The notes: generated by a model not told the origin, from the sequence alone. 64,000 nucleotides of DNA from an uncultured Flavobacteriaceae bacterium (GCA_947486785.1 CANKUU010000008.1:62001-126000); one strand, 5' to 3'. Shown: positions 1 to 9,334, counted from the first letter of the stretch. Translations and numbers: made by a program.

Positions 1-65
1 TATCATAAATTGAATAAGACAAAAAGTTTTTAATTGATAAAAGTATAGTATCTAGATTTTCCATC

Positions 66-1403
66 TTAGTATTTTAACCATTTAAAAATTTCCTTATAAC
101 TTGGTTTTTTACCATACATTAAAATACCTACCCGATATATTTTAGCCGCCATCCAAACGATACCAATAAACGTCAATATCAGCAAAAAAATTGATGTTAC
201 AACCTGCCAAATGGGCACCCCACCCTCGCCTAAGCCGTTAGGCAATCGCATTAACATAACAATAGGAGAGGTTAAAGGAAAAAGCGAAAAACCAACTGCA
301 ATAGGCCCATGAGGATTGCTAAAAACAGAGAAGAACCCAACGTAAATAGCAAGCATTAAAGGTAATATAACAGGAAAAATAAATTGTTGTGTATCTGTTT
401 CATTATCAACCGCAGCGCCTATTGCTGCATAAATGGAGCTATAAATTAAGTAGCCCAAAATAAAATAAATAAAGAAGAAAAAAATAAGCATACCCCATGG
501 TACTTTGTAAATTTCTTTCGCATATTGTATTAGCTGACTATTGGACGGAATAGGGCTGTCTACATTTACACCCATATTTGCTGTTAAATCTGCGGTTGAA
601 TTCATAGTTGCAGGATCAATTTTAAAAACAGCAAAAGCGACAAATAAAAGTAGCGAGGCAGAAATAATCCAAATTGCAAACTGTGTAATACCCGCCAAAG
701 ATGTTCCTATGATTTTACCTAGCATTAATTGAAAAGGCTTTACTGAAGAAACGATTACTTCTATGATTCTACTGGTTTTTTCTTCGATAACACTTCGCAT
801 CACAAATCCCCCATAGATAATAATAAACATCATAATTAAGTACCCAAAAGCACCACCAATGGCAACTTTAAGTTCATTAACACCCTTTAGGTTTTGTTCG
901 CCATCAAAGGTTGAGGTCTGTATTTCAAAAGTATCTCCTATTTGAGCAAATTCTTCTGATGACACACCAAGTTTCTCGAGTTTACGCTGCCTTAATCGTT
1001 CTTGAAAACTATTTTCTATTCTAGATAATAATTGAGTGCTAGCAGCTTCTTTAGAATAGAAATATGCCTTTTCTGCTACAGTTTCTAAATTTTCTTCATC
1101 AGGTATATATAACAAGCCGTAAAATCCTAAATTAGCCGCTGAATCCTTTGCTGTTTCTAAATCAAGATTAGTGAAATGTATATAACCTACACTTTCTGTT
1201 GAAATGAAATCTTCAGAAAAATAATCGCTATTATTTAACACCGAAATGACATGTTTTTCGCTATCATTAAGTTTAGTGAGATAAGCAATTAATACTACCA
1301 TACCTACCATTAGTATCGGGCTCAAGAAAGTCATTACCACAAAAGACTTGTTACGAACTTTTGCTAAATACTCTCGTCTGATTATTAAACCTAGTTTATT
1401 CAT
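66..1403 (-). CDS. ABC-2 type transporter permease (NatB-like)
   Basis: Membrane subunit of an ABC exporter, encoded with the ATPase just upstream. I start it at MNKLGL; this start overlaps the ATPase stop by 8 bases, typical of translational coupling, whereas the longer frame only extends back into the ATPase. One N-terminal membrane segment (about residues 20-43) is followed by a soluble extracytoplasmic domain of about 140 residues and then five or six membrane segments. This is the ABC2_membrane_3/NatB layout. The loop containing EEKTSRIIEVIVSS is the conserved segment next to the second membrane helix. Substrate cannot be read from sequence; the Na+ exporter NatAB is the nearest named relative. 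Confidence 0.85.
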   Translation of the reverse strand: MNKLGLIIRREYLAKVRNKSFVVMTFLSPILMVGMVVLIAYLTKLNDSEKHVISVLNNSDYFSEDFISTESVGYIHFTNLDLETAKDSAANLGFYGLLYIPDEENLETVAEKAYFYSKEAASTQLLSRIENSFQERLRQRKLEKLGVSSEEFAQIGDTFEIQTSTFDGEQNLKGVNELKVAIGGAFGYLIMMFIIIYGGFVMRSVIEEKTSRIIEVIVSSVKPFQLMLGKIIGTSLAGITQFAIWIISASLLLFVAFAVFKIDPATMNSTADLTANMGVNVDSPIPSNSQLIQYAKEIYKVPWGMLIFFFFIYFILGYLIYSSIYAAIGAAVDNETDTQQFIFPVILPLMLAIYVGFFSVFSNPHGPIAVGFSLFPLTSPIVMLMRLPNGLGEGGVPIWQVVTSIFLLILTFIGIVWMAAKIYRVGILMYGKKPSYKEIFKWLKY

Positions 1404-2331
1404 GAGCATCTTTATCTTGAACAGTTCGTATAAAAATTTCGTTTGCCGAAGGTACTTGCTCCACAAACTGATTTACAATTGTTTTATCTGATAAATAGGT
1501 TAAGAAGTCACTAGTATCATTTGATGGCAACTGAATTTTAAAATTAAGTAGCTCTTCATCTTTGTGGTAGGTACTATGTGATATTTGAAACTTCTCTTTC
1601 ATAGGGTTTAATAAAGCATCTGCATTTGCAACCTGTACCCCTACATCATAAATATTATTTTTATATGCCTTTTTAATATCAGACAACTTACCATCTAATA
1701 TTTTCTCGGATTGATGGATAAGTGCAATATGGTCGCATAGCTCTTCTACAGACTCCATTCGGTGTGTTGAAAAAATAATGGAAGTTCCTTCATTTTTTAA
1801 TTCTAGTATTTCATCTTTAATTATGTTGGCATTAATAGGATCAAAACCACTAAATGGTTCGTCAAAAATTAAAAGCTTAGGACGATGTAAAACCGTAACA
1901 ATAAACTGTATTTTTTGAGCCATCCCCTTTGATAGTTCTTGAACTTTCTTATTCCACCAATCGCCAATTTCTAAACGGTCGAACCAATATTTTAAGCGGT
2001 CTTTTGCTTCTGACTTACTTAAACCTTTTAATTGTGCTAAATAAAGTGCCTGCTCACCCACTTTCATACTTTTGTACAAACCTCGCTCTTCTGGCAAATA
2101 ACCAATCATTGAAATATGTTTAGGTTCGAGGGGGGCACCATCAAAAAAAACAGTTCCACTATCTGGAAAAGTAATTTGATTAATAATACGTATTAGTGTA
2201 GTTTTTCCTGCGCCATTTGGTCCTAACAAGCCATAGATGCTATTCTTAGGTATTTCTAAAGACACTTTATTAAGGGCCTTGTAGTCTCCAAATTGTTTGG
2301 TTACTTCCTTTGTGACCAAAATATTGTTCAT
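1396..2331 (-). CDS. ABC transporter ATP-binding protein (NatA-like)
   Basis: Cytoplasmic ATPase that powers the permease encoded next to it. Walker A is GPNGAGKTT (residues 38-46), the signature is LSKGMAQK (133-140) rather than the usual LSGGQ, Walker B is LLIFDEP (153-159) and the switch histidine is in FSTHRME (H190). The roughly 90-residue C-terminal extension beyond the nucleotide-binding domain fits the DUF4162-type tail of NatA-like exporters. The two genes form an operon on the minus strand. It lies downstream of grpE-dnaJ but is separated from it by a terminator. Confidence 0.9.
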   Translation of the reverse strand: MNNILVTKEVTKQFGDYKALNKVSLEIPKNSIYGLLGPNGAGKTTLIRIINQITFPDSGTVFFDGAPLEPKHISMIGYLPEERGLYKSMKVGEQALYLAQLKGLSKSEAKDRLKYWFDRLEIGDWWNKKVQELSKGMAQKIQFIVTVLHRPKLLIFDEPFSGFDPINANIIKDEILELKNEGTSIIFSTHRMESVEELCDHIALIHQSEKILDGKLSDIKKAYKNNIYDVGVQVANADALLNPMKEKFQISHSTYHKDEELLNFKIQLPSNDTSDFLTYLSDKTIVNQFVEQVPSANEIFIRTVQDKDAHE

Positions 2332-2430
2332 GTAAGCTGTTTTATCAAAGATAAATAATCGTTTAAAACGGTGGTGAGCTGGGTATTAATTTTTAATTAA
2401 AAAAGCGGCTAAAGGTGTTAAAAAACAAAA

Positions 2431-2456
2431 CCCACCCTTAATGAATCAAGGATGGG
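2431..2456 (-). terminator. Rho-independent terminator after dnaJ
   Basis: Read on the minus strand, CCCATCCTT and AAGGGTGGG form a 9-bp stem (one G-T pair) with an 8-base loop, followed by a T-rich run. It lies between the dnaJ stop and the ABC ATPase start and separates the two transcription units. Confidence 0.75.
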
Positions 2457-2545
2457 AAAAAAATTGCTATGAAAAAGAAAATTTGTGTTAGTTGCCTAAC
2501 ACGTTCTCAAATATACGTTTTTTATTTAAATGCGTGCGATAAACA

Positions 2546-3658
2546 TTAAGAGAACATATCTTTTACTTTTTCGAAGAAAGATTTATCTGATTTTTCAGGG
2601 TTTGGAGTAAAATTCTCATTCGTTTGCATTTTCTCAAAGAACTCTCTTTGTTCTTTATTTAATTCTTTAGGTGTCCAAACATTAACATGAACTAACAAAT
2701 CACCGCTGCCATAGCCATTTAAACTAGAAATTCCTTTTCCTCGTAATCTTAAAATCTTTCCCGATTGAATGCCTGGTTCTAATTTTATTCTCACCTTACC
2801 ACCAACGGCATCTATTTCTTTTGAGGTACCTAAAACAGCTTCTGAGATACTAATATAAAGGTCGTAATGTAAATTATCTCCTTCACGTTTTAGCGTTTCG
2901 TGGTCTAAAGTTTCAATAGCCACCAATAAATCACCAGGCACACCATTGCCTGGTGCTTCATTTCCTTTATTAGGTACTTTGAGCTGCATACCTTCCTCAA
3001 CTCCTGCAGGTATATTTATTGAGACTGTTTCTTCTGAAATTTTCAATCCTTGGGCATCTGCATCACTTGGACGCTTATCTATCATCTGCCCACTACCTCC
3101 GCACGCGTTACATGTGGCTGCGGTTTGCATTCTACCTAAAATGGTATTTGTTATTTTAGTTACTTGACCGCGACCAGCGCAAGTACCACAAGTTTTGTAT
3201 GTGACACCAGATGCTTGTACTTTTCTACGAACTTTTACCTTTTTTTCTACACCTGTAGCTACTTCCTCTAGATTTAACTTTACCCGTATTCTAAGATTGC
3301 TGCCTTTTACTCTACGCTGACCTCCACCGCCGAAGCCACTAAATCCACCTCCGCCGAAAGCACCACCAAAGATATCGCCAAACTGACTAAAGATATCATC
3401 CATATTCATACTGCCGCCGCCATGGCCGCCGCCACCTTCAAATGCAGCATGACCAAACTGATCATATCTAGCTTTTTTATCAGCATTACTTAAAACCTCA
3501 TAAGCCTCCGCAGCTTTCTTGAAATTTTCTTCTGCCTTTGTATCATCTGGGTTTTTATCAGGATGATACTGAACTGCTTTTTTACGATAAGCCTTTTTAA
3601 TCTCGGCAGCGCTAGCATTTTTACTAACACCTAAAATCTCGTAATAATCTTGCTTCAT
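2546..3658 (-). CDS. dnaJ: Chaperone protein DnaJ
   Basis: Hsp40 co-chaperone that stimulates DnaK ATPase and delivers unfolded clients. The J domain has HPD at residues 32-34, followed by a Gly/Phe-rich linker (about 74-114), a cysteine region and the two C-terminal beta domains. Only two CxxCxGxG-type motifs are present (CGTCAGRG 157-164 and CNACGGSG 183-190), corresponding to repeats 2 and 3 of the four in E. coli DnaJ. The outer pair is missing, so only one zinc site can form. As far as I know other flavobacterial DnaJ proteins share this layout. It starts 9 bases after the grpE stop, so the two are co-transcribed; dnaK is not nearby. Confidence 0.95.
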   Translation of the reverse strand: MKQDYYEILGVSKNASAAEIKKAYRKKAVQYHPDKNPDDTKAEENFKKAAEAYEVLSNADKKARYDQFGHAAFEGGGGHGGGSMNMDDIFSQFGDIFGGAFGGGGFSGFGGGGQRRVKGSNLRIRVKLNLEEVATGVEKKVKVRRKVQASGVTYKTCGTCAGRGQVTKITNTILGRMQTAATCNACGGSGQMIDKRPSDADAQGLKISEETVSINIPAGVEEGMQLKVPNKGNEAPGNGVPGDLLVAIETLDHETLKREGDNLHYDLYISISEAVLGTSKEIDAVGGKVRIKLEPGIQSGKILRLRGKGISSLNGYGSGDLLVHVNVWTPKELNKEQREFFEKMQTNENFTPNPEKSDKSFFEKVKDMFS

Positions 3659-3667
3659 TCTTTTTTC

Positions 3668-4234
3668 TTAGTTCCCGACAACCACTTTTGGGTGACGAAT
3701 GATTTTATCTCCTAACTTAAATCCTTTTTCAACAACATCAACTATCTTACCTTTTAACTTCTTATTTGGTGCGGCAATTTGAGTAATCGCATCGTGAACT
3801 TCAGCATCAAACGCATCTCCTTGCTTCACTTCCATCTCAAGTAAACCTTTGTTTTTTAAGGTTTCTTTAAACTTATTGTTAATCAATTCAATACCCTTAA
3901 ACATTTCTTTTTCTTCTGACTTTGAAAGCTCTTTTAAAGCACGGTCAAAATCGTCTATTACGGGTAATAAAGAAATTATAACTTCTTGACCTGCGGTTTT
4001 AAACAGCTCTATTCGCTCTTTAGACGTACGTTTTTTATAATTTTCAAATTCGGCAAAAAGACGTAAAAACTTATCCTTTTCTTTAGCTAAATCTTCTTGT
4101 AATTTTTCTTCTATTGATACTTCCTCTATTTTTTCAGGGCCTACTTGCTCTTCGGGGCTTACCTTCTCTTCGGTATTTACTTCTGCATCAGAGCGTATAT
4201 CTTCTACTTCTTCAGATTTATCTTTTTCACTCAT
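3668..4234 (-). CDS. grpE: Nucleotide exchange factor GrpE
   Basis: Releases ADP from DnaK. I chose the start MSEKDKSEE at 4234; the longer frame up to 4318 would run through the sigma-54-type promoter seen at 4267-4283. The 188-residue protein has a very acidic N-terminal tail (about 55 residues), the long coiled-coil helix ending in FENYKKRT, and the C-terminal beta domain with the family signature around KGFKLGDKIIRHPKVVV. First gene of a grpE-dnaJ operon. Confidence 0.93.
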   Translation of the reverse strand: MSEKDKSEEVEDIRSDAEVNTEEKVSPEEQVGPEKIEEVSIEEKLQEDLAKEKDKFLRLFAEFENYKKRTSKERIELFKTAGQEVIISLLPVIDDFDRALKELSKSEEKEMFKGIELINNKFKETLKNKGLLEMEVKQGDAFDAEVHDAITQIAAPNKKLKGKIVDVVEKGFKLGDKIIRHPKVVVGN

Positions 4235-4266
4235 TAGAACTTGTATTTTTTCATTCAATTTTGATT

Positions 4267-4283
4267 TGCAAAAGTACTGCCAA
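4267..4283 (-). promoter_or_regulatory. Sigma-54-type promoter of grpE-dnaJ
   Basis: Minus-strand TTGGCAGTACTTTTGCA has the -24 GG and -12 GC exactly 10 bases apart, as in the sigma-54 consensus (TTGGCAC-N5-TTGCW). Predicted transcription start is near 4256, about 20 bases before the GrpE start. Just upstream (4294-4299 and 4303-4308) lie two direct copies of ATGTCA, the same half-site that forms a dyad upstream of hsp20 at 53568. Confidence 0.65.
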
Positions 4284-4447
4284 TTCTTTAAAAATGTCAA
4301 AATGTCATAAAAAAACATAGAAAATTTTGATCGATAGTCTATCTAAAAAAAGAATACCGACACAAAAAAACGAGAGATTACAAGCCCTAAACTAAAACCA
4401 TAGTTTACGACATTAAAGTACGAACATGAAGGAGTAATTGTATTGTA

Positions 4448-5389
4448 TTAATTTGTTTTTGGAACCAACGAGGTTGATGCTTCAGAATACAAATCTTGCA
4501 ATGCCCTATAGATGTTAGGATAAGCAAAAACAAAACCTGTTTCTTCAATTTTTTTACTACTTACCCGTTGACTTGCAAATAAAAGGTAAGACATTTCACC
4601 TAAAACTGTTTTCATTACAAACTGCGGAATATTAGGCAAAAACAAGGGCCGCTTAAACACTTTAGCAATCTCTTTTACTAATTTAGCATTACTAATTGGG
4701 TTAGGGCTTACCCCATTAAAAACTCCGTTTTTATCTGAATCTAAAACGAATAAGAACATTCTCGCCAAATCGTTGACATGAATCCAAGATTGCCACTGAG
4801 AACCTTTACCAAAAGCGGCACCTAAACCATAGGCTATGGGTTTTGCCATTTGGGGTAGCGCACCACCTTTATTAGACATCACCAAACCAATTCTAATTTT
4901 TGAAAGTTTTATATTAAATGTATTTAATGCATCTATTTCTCTTTCCCATTCGGTAACAACCTTTCCAAGAAAACTATCGTCAATTTTCGTCTCTTCTTCG
5001 GTATAAAAGTTTGATAATGAATTAGGGTATATACCTATTGCAGAAGCTGCTACTATAGCCGTAATTTTTGAGCGATCAATTTTATCAAGGGCTTGGCTTA
5101 AGGTTCGCAAAGTGTTTACCCTACTAGAAAGAACTTTCTTTTTGTATGCAGGAGTCCATCTCTTTGAAATTGACGCACCAGCTAAAGTTATTATCGAAGT
5201 AACACCTGCAAAACAGTTCATGTCAATTTCTCGAACATCTGGATTCCAATAATAACCTTGAAAGTTAGGTTCAGATACAATTTTAGACCTGCTAGTTGTT
5301 AGATAGTTAACATCTATACCGCGCTCTTTACACAAACATACAATCTCGCTACCTACCAAACCAGTAGCACCTGTTATCAATATCTTCAT
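4448..5389 (-). CDS. TIGR01777 family epimerase-like protein
   Basis: Atypical SDR of the YfcH/TIGR01777 family. Biochemical role is unassigned; members are sometimes annotated as sugar nucleotide epimerase or cell division inhibitor without firm evidence. Start MKILITGATGLVG at 5389 puts the Rossmann motif TGATGLVG at residues 6-13; the 25 residues before it in the open frame have no counterpart in the family. The middle contains the WxSWIHVNDLARMF segment and the C-terminus carries a DUF1731-like tail with RVSSKKIEETGFVFAYP. Size (313 aa) is normal. Confidence 0.85.
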   Translation of the reverse strand: MKILITGATGLVGSEIVCLCKERGIDVNYLTTSRSKIVSEPNFQGYYWNPDVREIDMNCFAGVTSIITLAGASISKRWTPAYKKKVLSSRVNTLRTLSQALDKIDRSKITAIVAASAIGIYPNSLSNFYTEEETKIDDSFLGKVVTEWEREIDALNTFNIKLSKIRIGLVMSNKGGALPQMAKPIAYGLGAAFGKGSQWQSWIHVNDLARMFLFVLDSDKNGVFNGVSPNPISNAKLVKEIAKVFKRPLFLPNIPQFVMKTVLGEMSYLLFASQRVSSKKIEETGFVFAYPNIYRALQDLYSEASTSLVPKTN

Positions 5390-5511
5390 GCTCAAATATA
5401 TCGGATTTTGCAATGCAGTCAAGATAATTTTGTGGTGATTTAACACTCTTTTTAAACATTTCATACTTTAAGTAATGCACCTCTTACTTTTTGAAAATAA
5501 AATCACACAAT

Positions 5512-6177
5512 TTACTTCGTTTTAATCGCACGAAGCATCTCGCGTTTGCCGGGCGGACCCGGCAAACGCTCTACCTTAAAGCCTACTGCCTGCATTGCTC
5601 TTCTAACACTACCCTTTGCCGCATAGGTAACTAAAACACCATTACTTTTTAAAGATTGAAACATTTTGCAAAACATCTCCTCTGTCCATAATTCGGGTTG
5701 CACCCTTGCCCCAAAGGCATCAAAATAAATTAGATTAAACTCTTCAATATTATCTATTTTCATAAAATTTTTTTGCTGTTTATGCAGCCAAAAATGATCT
5801 AAAATTTTAGTTGGCTCTTCCCATAAACAGGCATGCATTTTAAAAAAATATTCTTCAAAATTTTCCGCATCTAATTCAGAAACATAATTAAGCTGTTGAA
5901 GTTCATCAGTAGTTATCGGGTACGCTTCAACCCCTGTATAAGCAATATTTAAGCCTCTGCTTTTAGCTTCTAAAAGGCTAATAAAAGCATTTAATCCTGT
6001 ACCAAAACCTATTTCAAGCAATGCTAAGTCTCTGTTCTTAAAAAGTGATAAGCCCGATTTTATAAATACATGATAAGCTTCTTGAATTGCGCCATGTTTG
6101 GAATGATACTGCTCGTTCCAATCTGCAATATGTATGGTTTTAGAACCATCCGATGTAGTAATGATTTTTCGTTGCAA
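5512..6177 (-). CDS. mnmD: tRNA U34 methyltransferase MnmD (DUF752)
   Basis: SAM-dependent methyltransferase that completes the mnm5 modification of the wobble uridine (nm5U to mnm5U). The SAM-binding motif LLEIGFGTGLNAF is at residues 53-65, and the family signatures FDAFGARVQPELW and the C-terminal PGPPGKREMLRA are present. At 221 residues it matches the stand-alone methyltransferase domain; the FAD oxidase half found in enterobacterial MnmC is absent. It begins 1 base after the DUF4920 gene ends, so the two are likely co-transcribed. Confidence 0.88.
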   Translation of the reverse strand: MQRKIITTSDGSKTIHIADWNEQYHSKHGAIQEAYHVFIKSGLSLFKNRDLALLEIGFGTGLNAFISLLEAKSRGLNIAYTGVEAYPITTDELQQLNYVSELDAENFEEYFFKMHACLWEEPTKILDHFWLHKQQKNFMKIDNIEEFNLIYFDAFGARVQPELWTEEMFCKMFQSLKSNGVLVTYAAKGSVRRAMQAVGFKVERLPGPPGKREMLRAIKTK

Positions 6178-6178
6178 A

Positions 6179-6682
6179 TTATTTTTTTAAGAATACACCA
6201 TCCGCCTCAAAACTAAGTGATTTTTTCACCGAAGTAATTTTTAAAATATCCGCCTCAGATTTACCCCCATCTTTAGCGTAATGTCTTTGATCTTCAACGC
6301 TCATTTCTTCCACATAAGCGAATCCATTAACCATCACCTCTCTGCCCTTTAGGTCTACTGGCATAAAAAATGCGTAATCCTTAAACCGCACCATCGTTTC
6401 TGATCCATCTCCTAAAGCTAACTTCATCCAACATCCTTTGGCCTGACAAACATCGGTAACAATTGCTTTAAATTTGGTTTTTATGGTATCTGTAGCCCTC
6501 ATTTGCTCATATATAGTGGCCATCTCTGAGGCGCTTACTGCTTTACTTTGGTCAAATTCAAGTCCGAAATAAGTATTTTGTGCTGCTTTTTCAGATGTAG
6601 TTTGTGAAATTGATTTTTTATTTTGAGCGAAAATTGCAGCAAAAACAAAGAAAAAGCCAAGAAAAATGTTAAAACGCAACAT
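6179..6682 (-). CDS. DUF4920 domain protein, secreted
   Basis: Small exported protein with a signal peptide (hydrophobic core within the first 18 residues, likely cleavage after FAQ). The mature part shows the DUF4920 pattern: VTDVCQAKGCWMKL, then MVRFKDYAFFMP, then VMVNGFAYVEEMSVEDQRHYAKDGG. The two cysteines of CQAKGCW could bind metal or form a disulfide; that is inference. Function is unknown. The gene sits directly upstream of mnmD in a probable two-gene operon, without an obvious functional link. Confidence 0.82.
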   Translation of the reverse strand: MLRFNIFLGFFFVFAAIFAQNKKSISQTTSEKAAQNTYFGLEFDQSKAVSASEMATIYEQMRATDTIKTKFKAIVTDVCQAKGCWMKLALGDGSETMVRFKDYAFFMPVDLKGREVMVNGFAYVEEMSVEDQRHYAKDGGKSEADILKITSVKKSLSFEADGVFLKK

Positions 6683-6787
6683 ATATTTATATTTATTAAT
6701 AGTTTTTTACAAAATTGCTAATTTTTAACGAAAAAACAGCTTCAAAACAGGATATTTCATTAATTTTATTTTTTAAATAAAACTTAA

Positions 6788-7855
6788 ATGAAAAGCACTC
6801 TAAAGACCGCTATAGCTATACATAAAGCTTCCACTTCTAAAATTGATAAAGTTGATTTTGACAACCTTGCCTTCGGAAGTACTTTTACAGATCATATGCT
6901 TGTATGCGACTATAAAAATGGTGCGTGGGAGTCCCCCACTATAGTACCATACGGACCTTTAAGCCTAGACCCTTCTGCAAAAATATTTCATTACGGTCAG
7001 TCAATTTTCGAAGGAATGAAAGCTTATAAAGATAATAATAACGATATATTTCTCTTTAGACCATCAGACAACCACAAACGTTTGAACATTTCAGCTAGTA
7101 GAATGTCGATGCCAGAATTTCCCGAAGAATATTTTTTAGAAGGTCTTAAAGCACTTTTAAAACTAGAGGAGAAATGGATACCACAAACAGACGGAAGCGC
7201 CATGTATATTCGCCCGTTTATGTTTGCTTCAGGAGAGGGTTTTCATGCCTCACCAGCCGATGCTTATAAATTTCTTATTTGCTTAGCTCCATCAGGCGCA
7301 TATTTTTCAGGCAAGGTAAAAGTGAGAATCGAAGAAACTTATTCTCGTTCGGCAAATGGTGGCGTGGGATTTGCCAAAACAGGAGGTAATTATGCAGGTC
7401 AATTTCATCCTACACAATTGGCCAAACAAAAAGGCTATAGTCAGGTAATATGGACCGATGATAATACCCATGAAAATATTGAAGAAGCAGGTGCCATGAA
7501 TATATTTATCCGCATTGGCGATACTTTAGTAACCGCTCCAACAAGTGACAGAATTTTAGATGGCATCACTAGAAGAAGTGTACTGAAAATAGCAGAAACG
7601 GAAGGGATAAAAACTGAAATTAGAAATATTACAGTTACGGAAGTTGTTGAAGCTGCAAAAAAAGGAACACTTAAAGAAATGTTTGGAGCAGGTACCGCTG
7701 CGGTAATATCACCAATTGCTACTTTCGGTTTTAGAGAAAGTGATTATGATTTACCTGAGTTAGAAAATAGCTATGCAACGATGCTTAAAAAGCGTATTAC
7801 TGATATTCAATATAACCGAACAGAAGATAATTTTGGTTGGCGTGTAAAACTATAA
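6788..7855 (+). CDS. ilvE: Branched-chain amino acid aminotransferase
   Basis: PLP enzyme for the last step of Leu/Ile/Val synthesis and the first of their breakdown, using 2-oxoglutarate/glutamate. It is of the longer eukaryotic/BCAT2-like type (355 aa). The Schiff-base lysine is in GFAKTGGNYAG (K197). Substrate-loop motifs YGQSIFEGMKAY (69-80) and MFGAGTAAVISP are intact. It is transcribed divergently from the DUF4920-mnmD pair; no attenuator or leader peptide is visible upstream. Confidence 0.93.
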   Translation: MKSTLKTAIAIHKASTSKIDKVDFDNLAFGSTFTDHMLVCDYKNGAWESPTIVPYGPLSLDPSAKIFHYGQSIFEGMKAYKDNNNDIFLFRPSDNHKRLNISASRMSMPEFPEEYFLEGLKALLKLEEKWIPQTDGSAMYIRPFMFASGEGFHASPADAYKFLICLAPSGAYFSGKVKVRIEETYSRSANGGVGFAKTGGNYAGQFHPTQLAKQKGYSQVIWTDDNTHENIEEAGAMNIFIRIGDTLVTAPTSDRILDGITRRSVLKIAETEGIKTEIRNITVTEVVEAAKKGTLKEMFGAGTAAVISPIATFGFRESDYDLPELENSYATMLKKRITDIQYNRTEDNFGWRVKL

Positions 7856-7920
7856 TATACCCGAATCAACCTGTTAGCTCCATCTACTGATTTTCATATA
7901 TATATGATTCTTATTTTAAG

Positions 7921-7968
7921 ATAATAAAACCCCGAATATAAGTGTAAGGCTTTAAAACGGGGTATTAT
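7921..7968 (-). repeat. Dispersed terminator-like hairpin, copy 1
   Basis: ACCCCG at 7929 and CGGGGT at 7958 enclose 23 bases; read on the minus strand the second arm is followed by TTTTATTAT. Related copies with the same loop length or loop sequence lie at 50361 and 56945, each downstream of a gene. Probably a terminator family. Confidence 0.55.
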
Positions 7969-8717
7969 CTGATATAGGAATATCTTTAGATTCTAATTTT
8001 CAACAATTTACAGCGCAAATTTTCTTTCACATCATAAATAGAAAATTTTAACTTTTTTTCAATCGCATTTTAGAAGCCAATATAAACAACATATGCGCGC
8101 GCCATGGATTGATTTGATAAACGCTTTTGGTATAGTTGAACAGCGCAACGAAAATATCAATTATCCGTTTTTTTTCATGATCGATTTTCGTAATGAGCGT
8201 CTTCTCAACTATACGATTGTCGGCGATATTGGCAGAAAAATGACAAAGTAACTACAATAGGCAGCCAAACAAAAATTAAAAACAGCGCAAAGGGACTGGC
8301 CCAAACCTCATTCAAATCAAGTTATAAATCTATAGCATTGAAAAAAGCTCTTTGATGAACATAAAAAAACTCACCAAAAATTCATAGGCATTATTAATTC
8401 ATCCTAATTCTAAAAATTGGCTTACTACTGAAAGTGCCTATTTATTAAAACTCAAAAGCCCAAAGTGATTTTGTTTTTTTTGAAATTAATTTTAACAAAA
8501 CTAGTTATTGCAAGGAGCTAACAATATTTGCAAGCACATTATACAAACGTTGTTCTTTAGAGAAGCCCAAATCATAACAGTATTAAAAAAAAGACAACTA
8601 AATCATTTAAAAGCAAACAACTTTAAAAGGTTTAGAGAAATAACCACCCTATTTAGTGAACAAGCAGTTAAGAAAAACAAGAACTACTTCACCAATAAAA
8701 CACTTAATAAACTTCTG
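7969..8717. other. Gene-poor gap with possible gene remnants
   Basis: No convincing gene in about 750 bases. A 52-codon frame at 8093-8251 (+) starts MRAPWIDLINAFG and contains YPFFFMIDFRNER, which faintly resembles the N-terminus of PabB-type chorismate-binding enzymes, so it may be a decayed fragment. A Lys/Asn-rich frame at 8508-8729 runs into the convergent MazG-like gene and looks non-coding. Confidence 0.35.
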
Positions 8718-9104
8718 TTAAGACGCTAAGATTTCTAAAATATTTGGCTTAAAATAATTTGGTCCTTTTAAAACTTTACCGTCCTCACGGTAAATTGGTT
8801 TACCATCAGCACCTAATTTACTCATGTTACTGCGCTGTATTTCATTGAAAACTTCTTCTATCTTATGCTGCATGCCGTGCTCTAAAATAGTACCGCACAA
8901 AATATATAACATATCGCCAAGCGCATCTGCAACCTCAACCATATCATTATTCATTGCTGCTTCTAAGTATTCTTTATTTTCTTCGTCCATTAGATTAAAA
9001 CGAAGCTTATTTTTATCTTCTCCTAAGTTGGCTTGTTGTGTTTGTGAAATACCTAGACCAAAAGAAGAATGAAACAAGGCTACGGCTTTAATTTTATCTT
9101 GCAT
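8718..9104 (-). CDS. MazG-like all-alpha NTP pyrophosphohydrolase
   Basis: Predicted house-cleaning nucleotide pyrophosphatase of the all-alpha NTP-PPase/PRA-PH superfamily. The metal-binding signature is DEENKEYLEA followed by EVADALGDMLYIL (the EExxE...ExxD pattern), about residues 40-69. The C-terminal third with NMSKLGADGKPIYREDGKV is typical of the phage/bacterial subfamily whose members hydrolyse nucleoside di/triphosphates; the precise substrate is not predictable. Length (128 aa) is normal. Confidence 0.8.
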   Translation of the reverse strand: MQDKIKAVALFHSSFGLGISQTQQANLGEDKNKLRFNLMDEENKEYLEAAMNNDMVEVADALGDMLYILCGTILEHGMQHKIEEVFNEIQRSNMSKLGADGKPIYREDGKVLKGPNYFKPNILEILAS

Positions 9105-9145
9105 AAATGTTTGTATTTAAGTTAGCTTTGCGTAAAAATAAAGAT

Positions 9146-9334
9146 ATGTTTAGCACTGGGCAATTAATATTTGCAGCACTTTTTGCAGTTAGTTTTTTCG
9201 TTATAATTATTTTTTCTTACCAAAAAGACAAAAACCTGCACGCTAAAAACTATAAAGGCGTCAAATGGATAGCAATTTCATTTGTAATATTTCTAATTAT
9301 TTTGTTTGTTATTAAGTTTACACTTAAAAATTAA
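9146..9334 (+). CDS. Small two-helix membrane protein
   Basis: Predicted 62-residue protein starting MFSTGQLIF. Two hydrophobic segments (about 7-23 and 42-58) flank a basic Lys-rich loop (QKDKNLHAKNYKGVKW), giving a helical hairpin. I prefer the ATG at 9146 over the start at 9107 because the extra N-terminus overlaps the 5' region of the divergent MazG-like gene and breaks the membrane-protein pattern. No function recognised; proteins of this kind are common and conserved in Flavobacteriaceae. Confidence 0.6.
   Translation: MFSTGQLIFAALFAVSFFVIIIFSYQKDKNLHAKNYKGVKWIAISFVIFLIILFVIKFTLKN

Noticed and set aside
4235-4400. CIRCE/HrcA operator upstream of grpE or hsp20
   Set aside because: No TTAGCACTC-N9-GAGTGCTAA pattern; GAGTGC near 53656 has no partner arm.
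8508-8729. 73-codon plus-strand frame as a gene
   Set aside because: Lys/Asn-rich composition, runs into the convergent MazG-like gene, and has no domain-like pattern.
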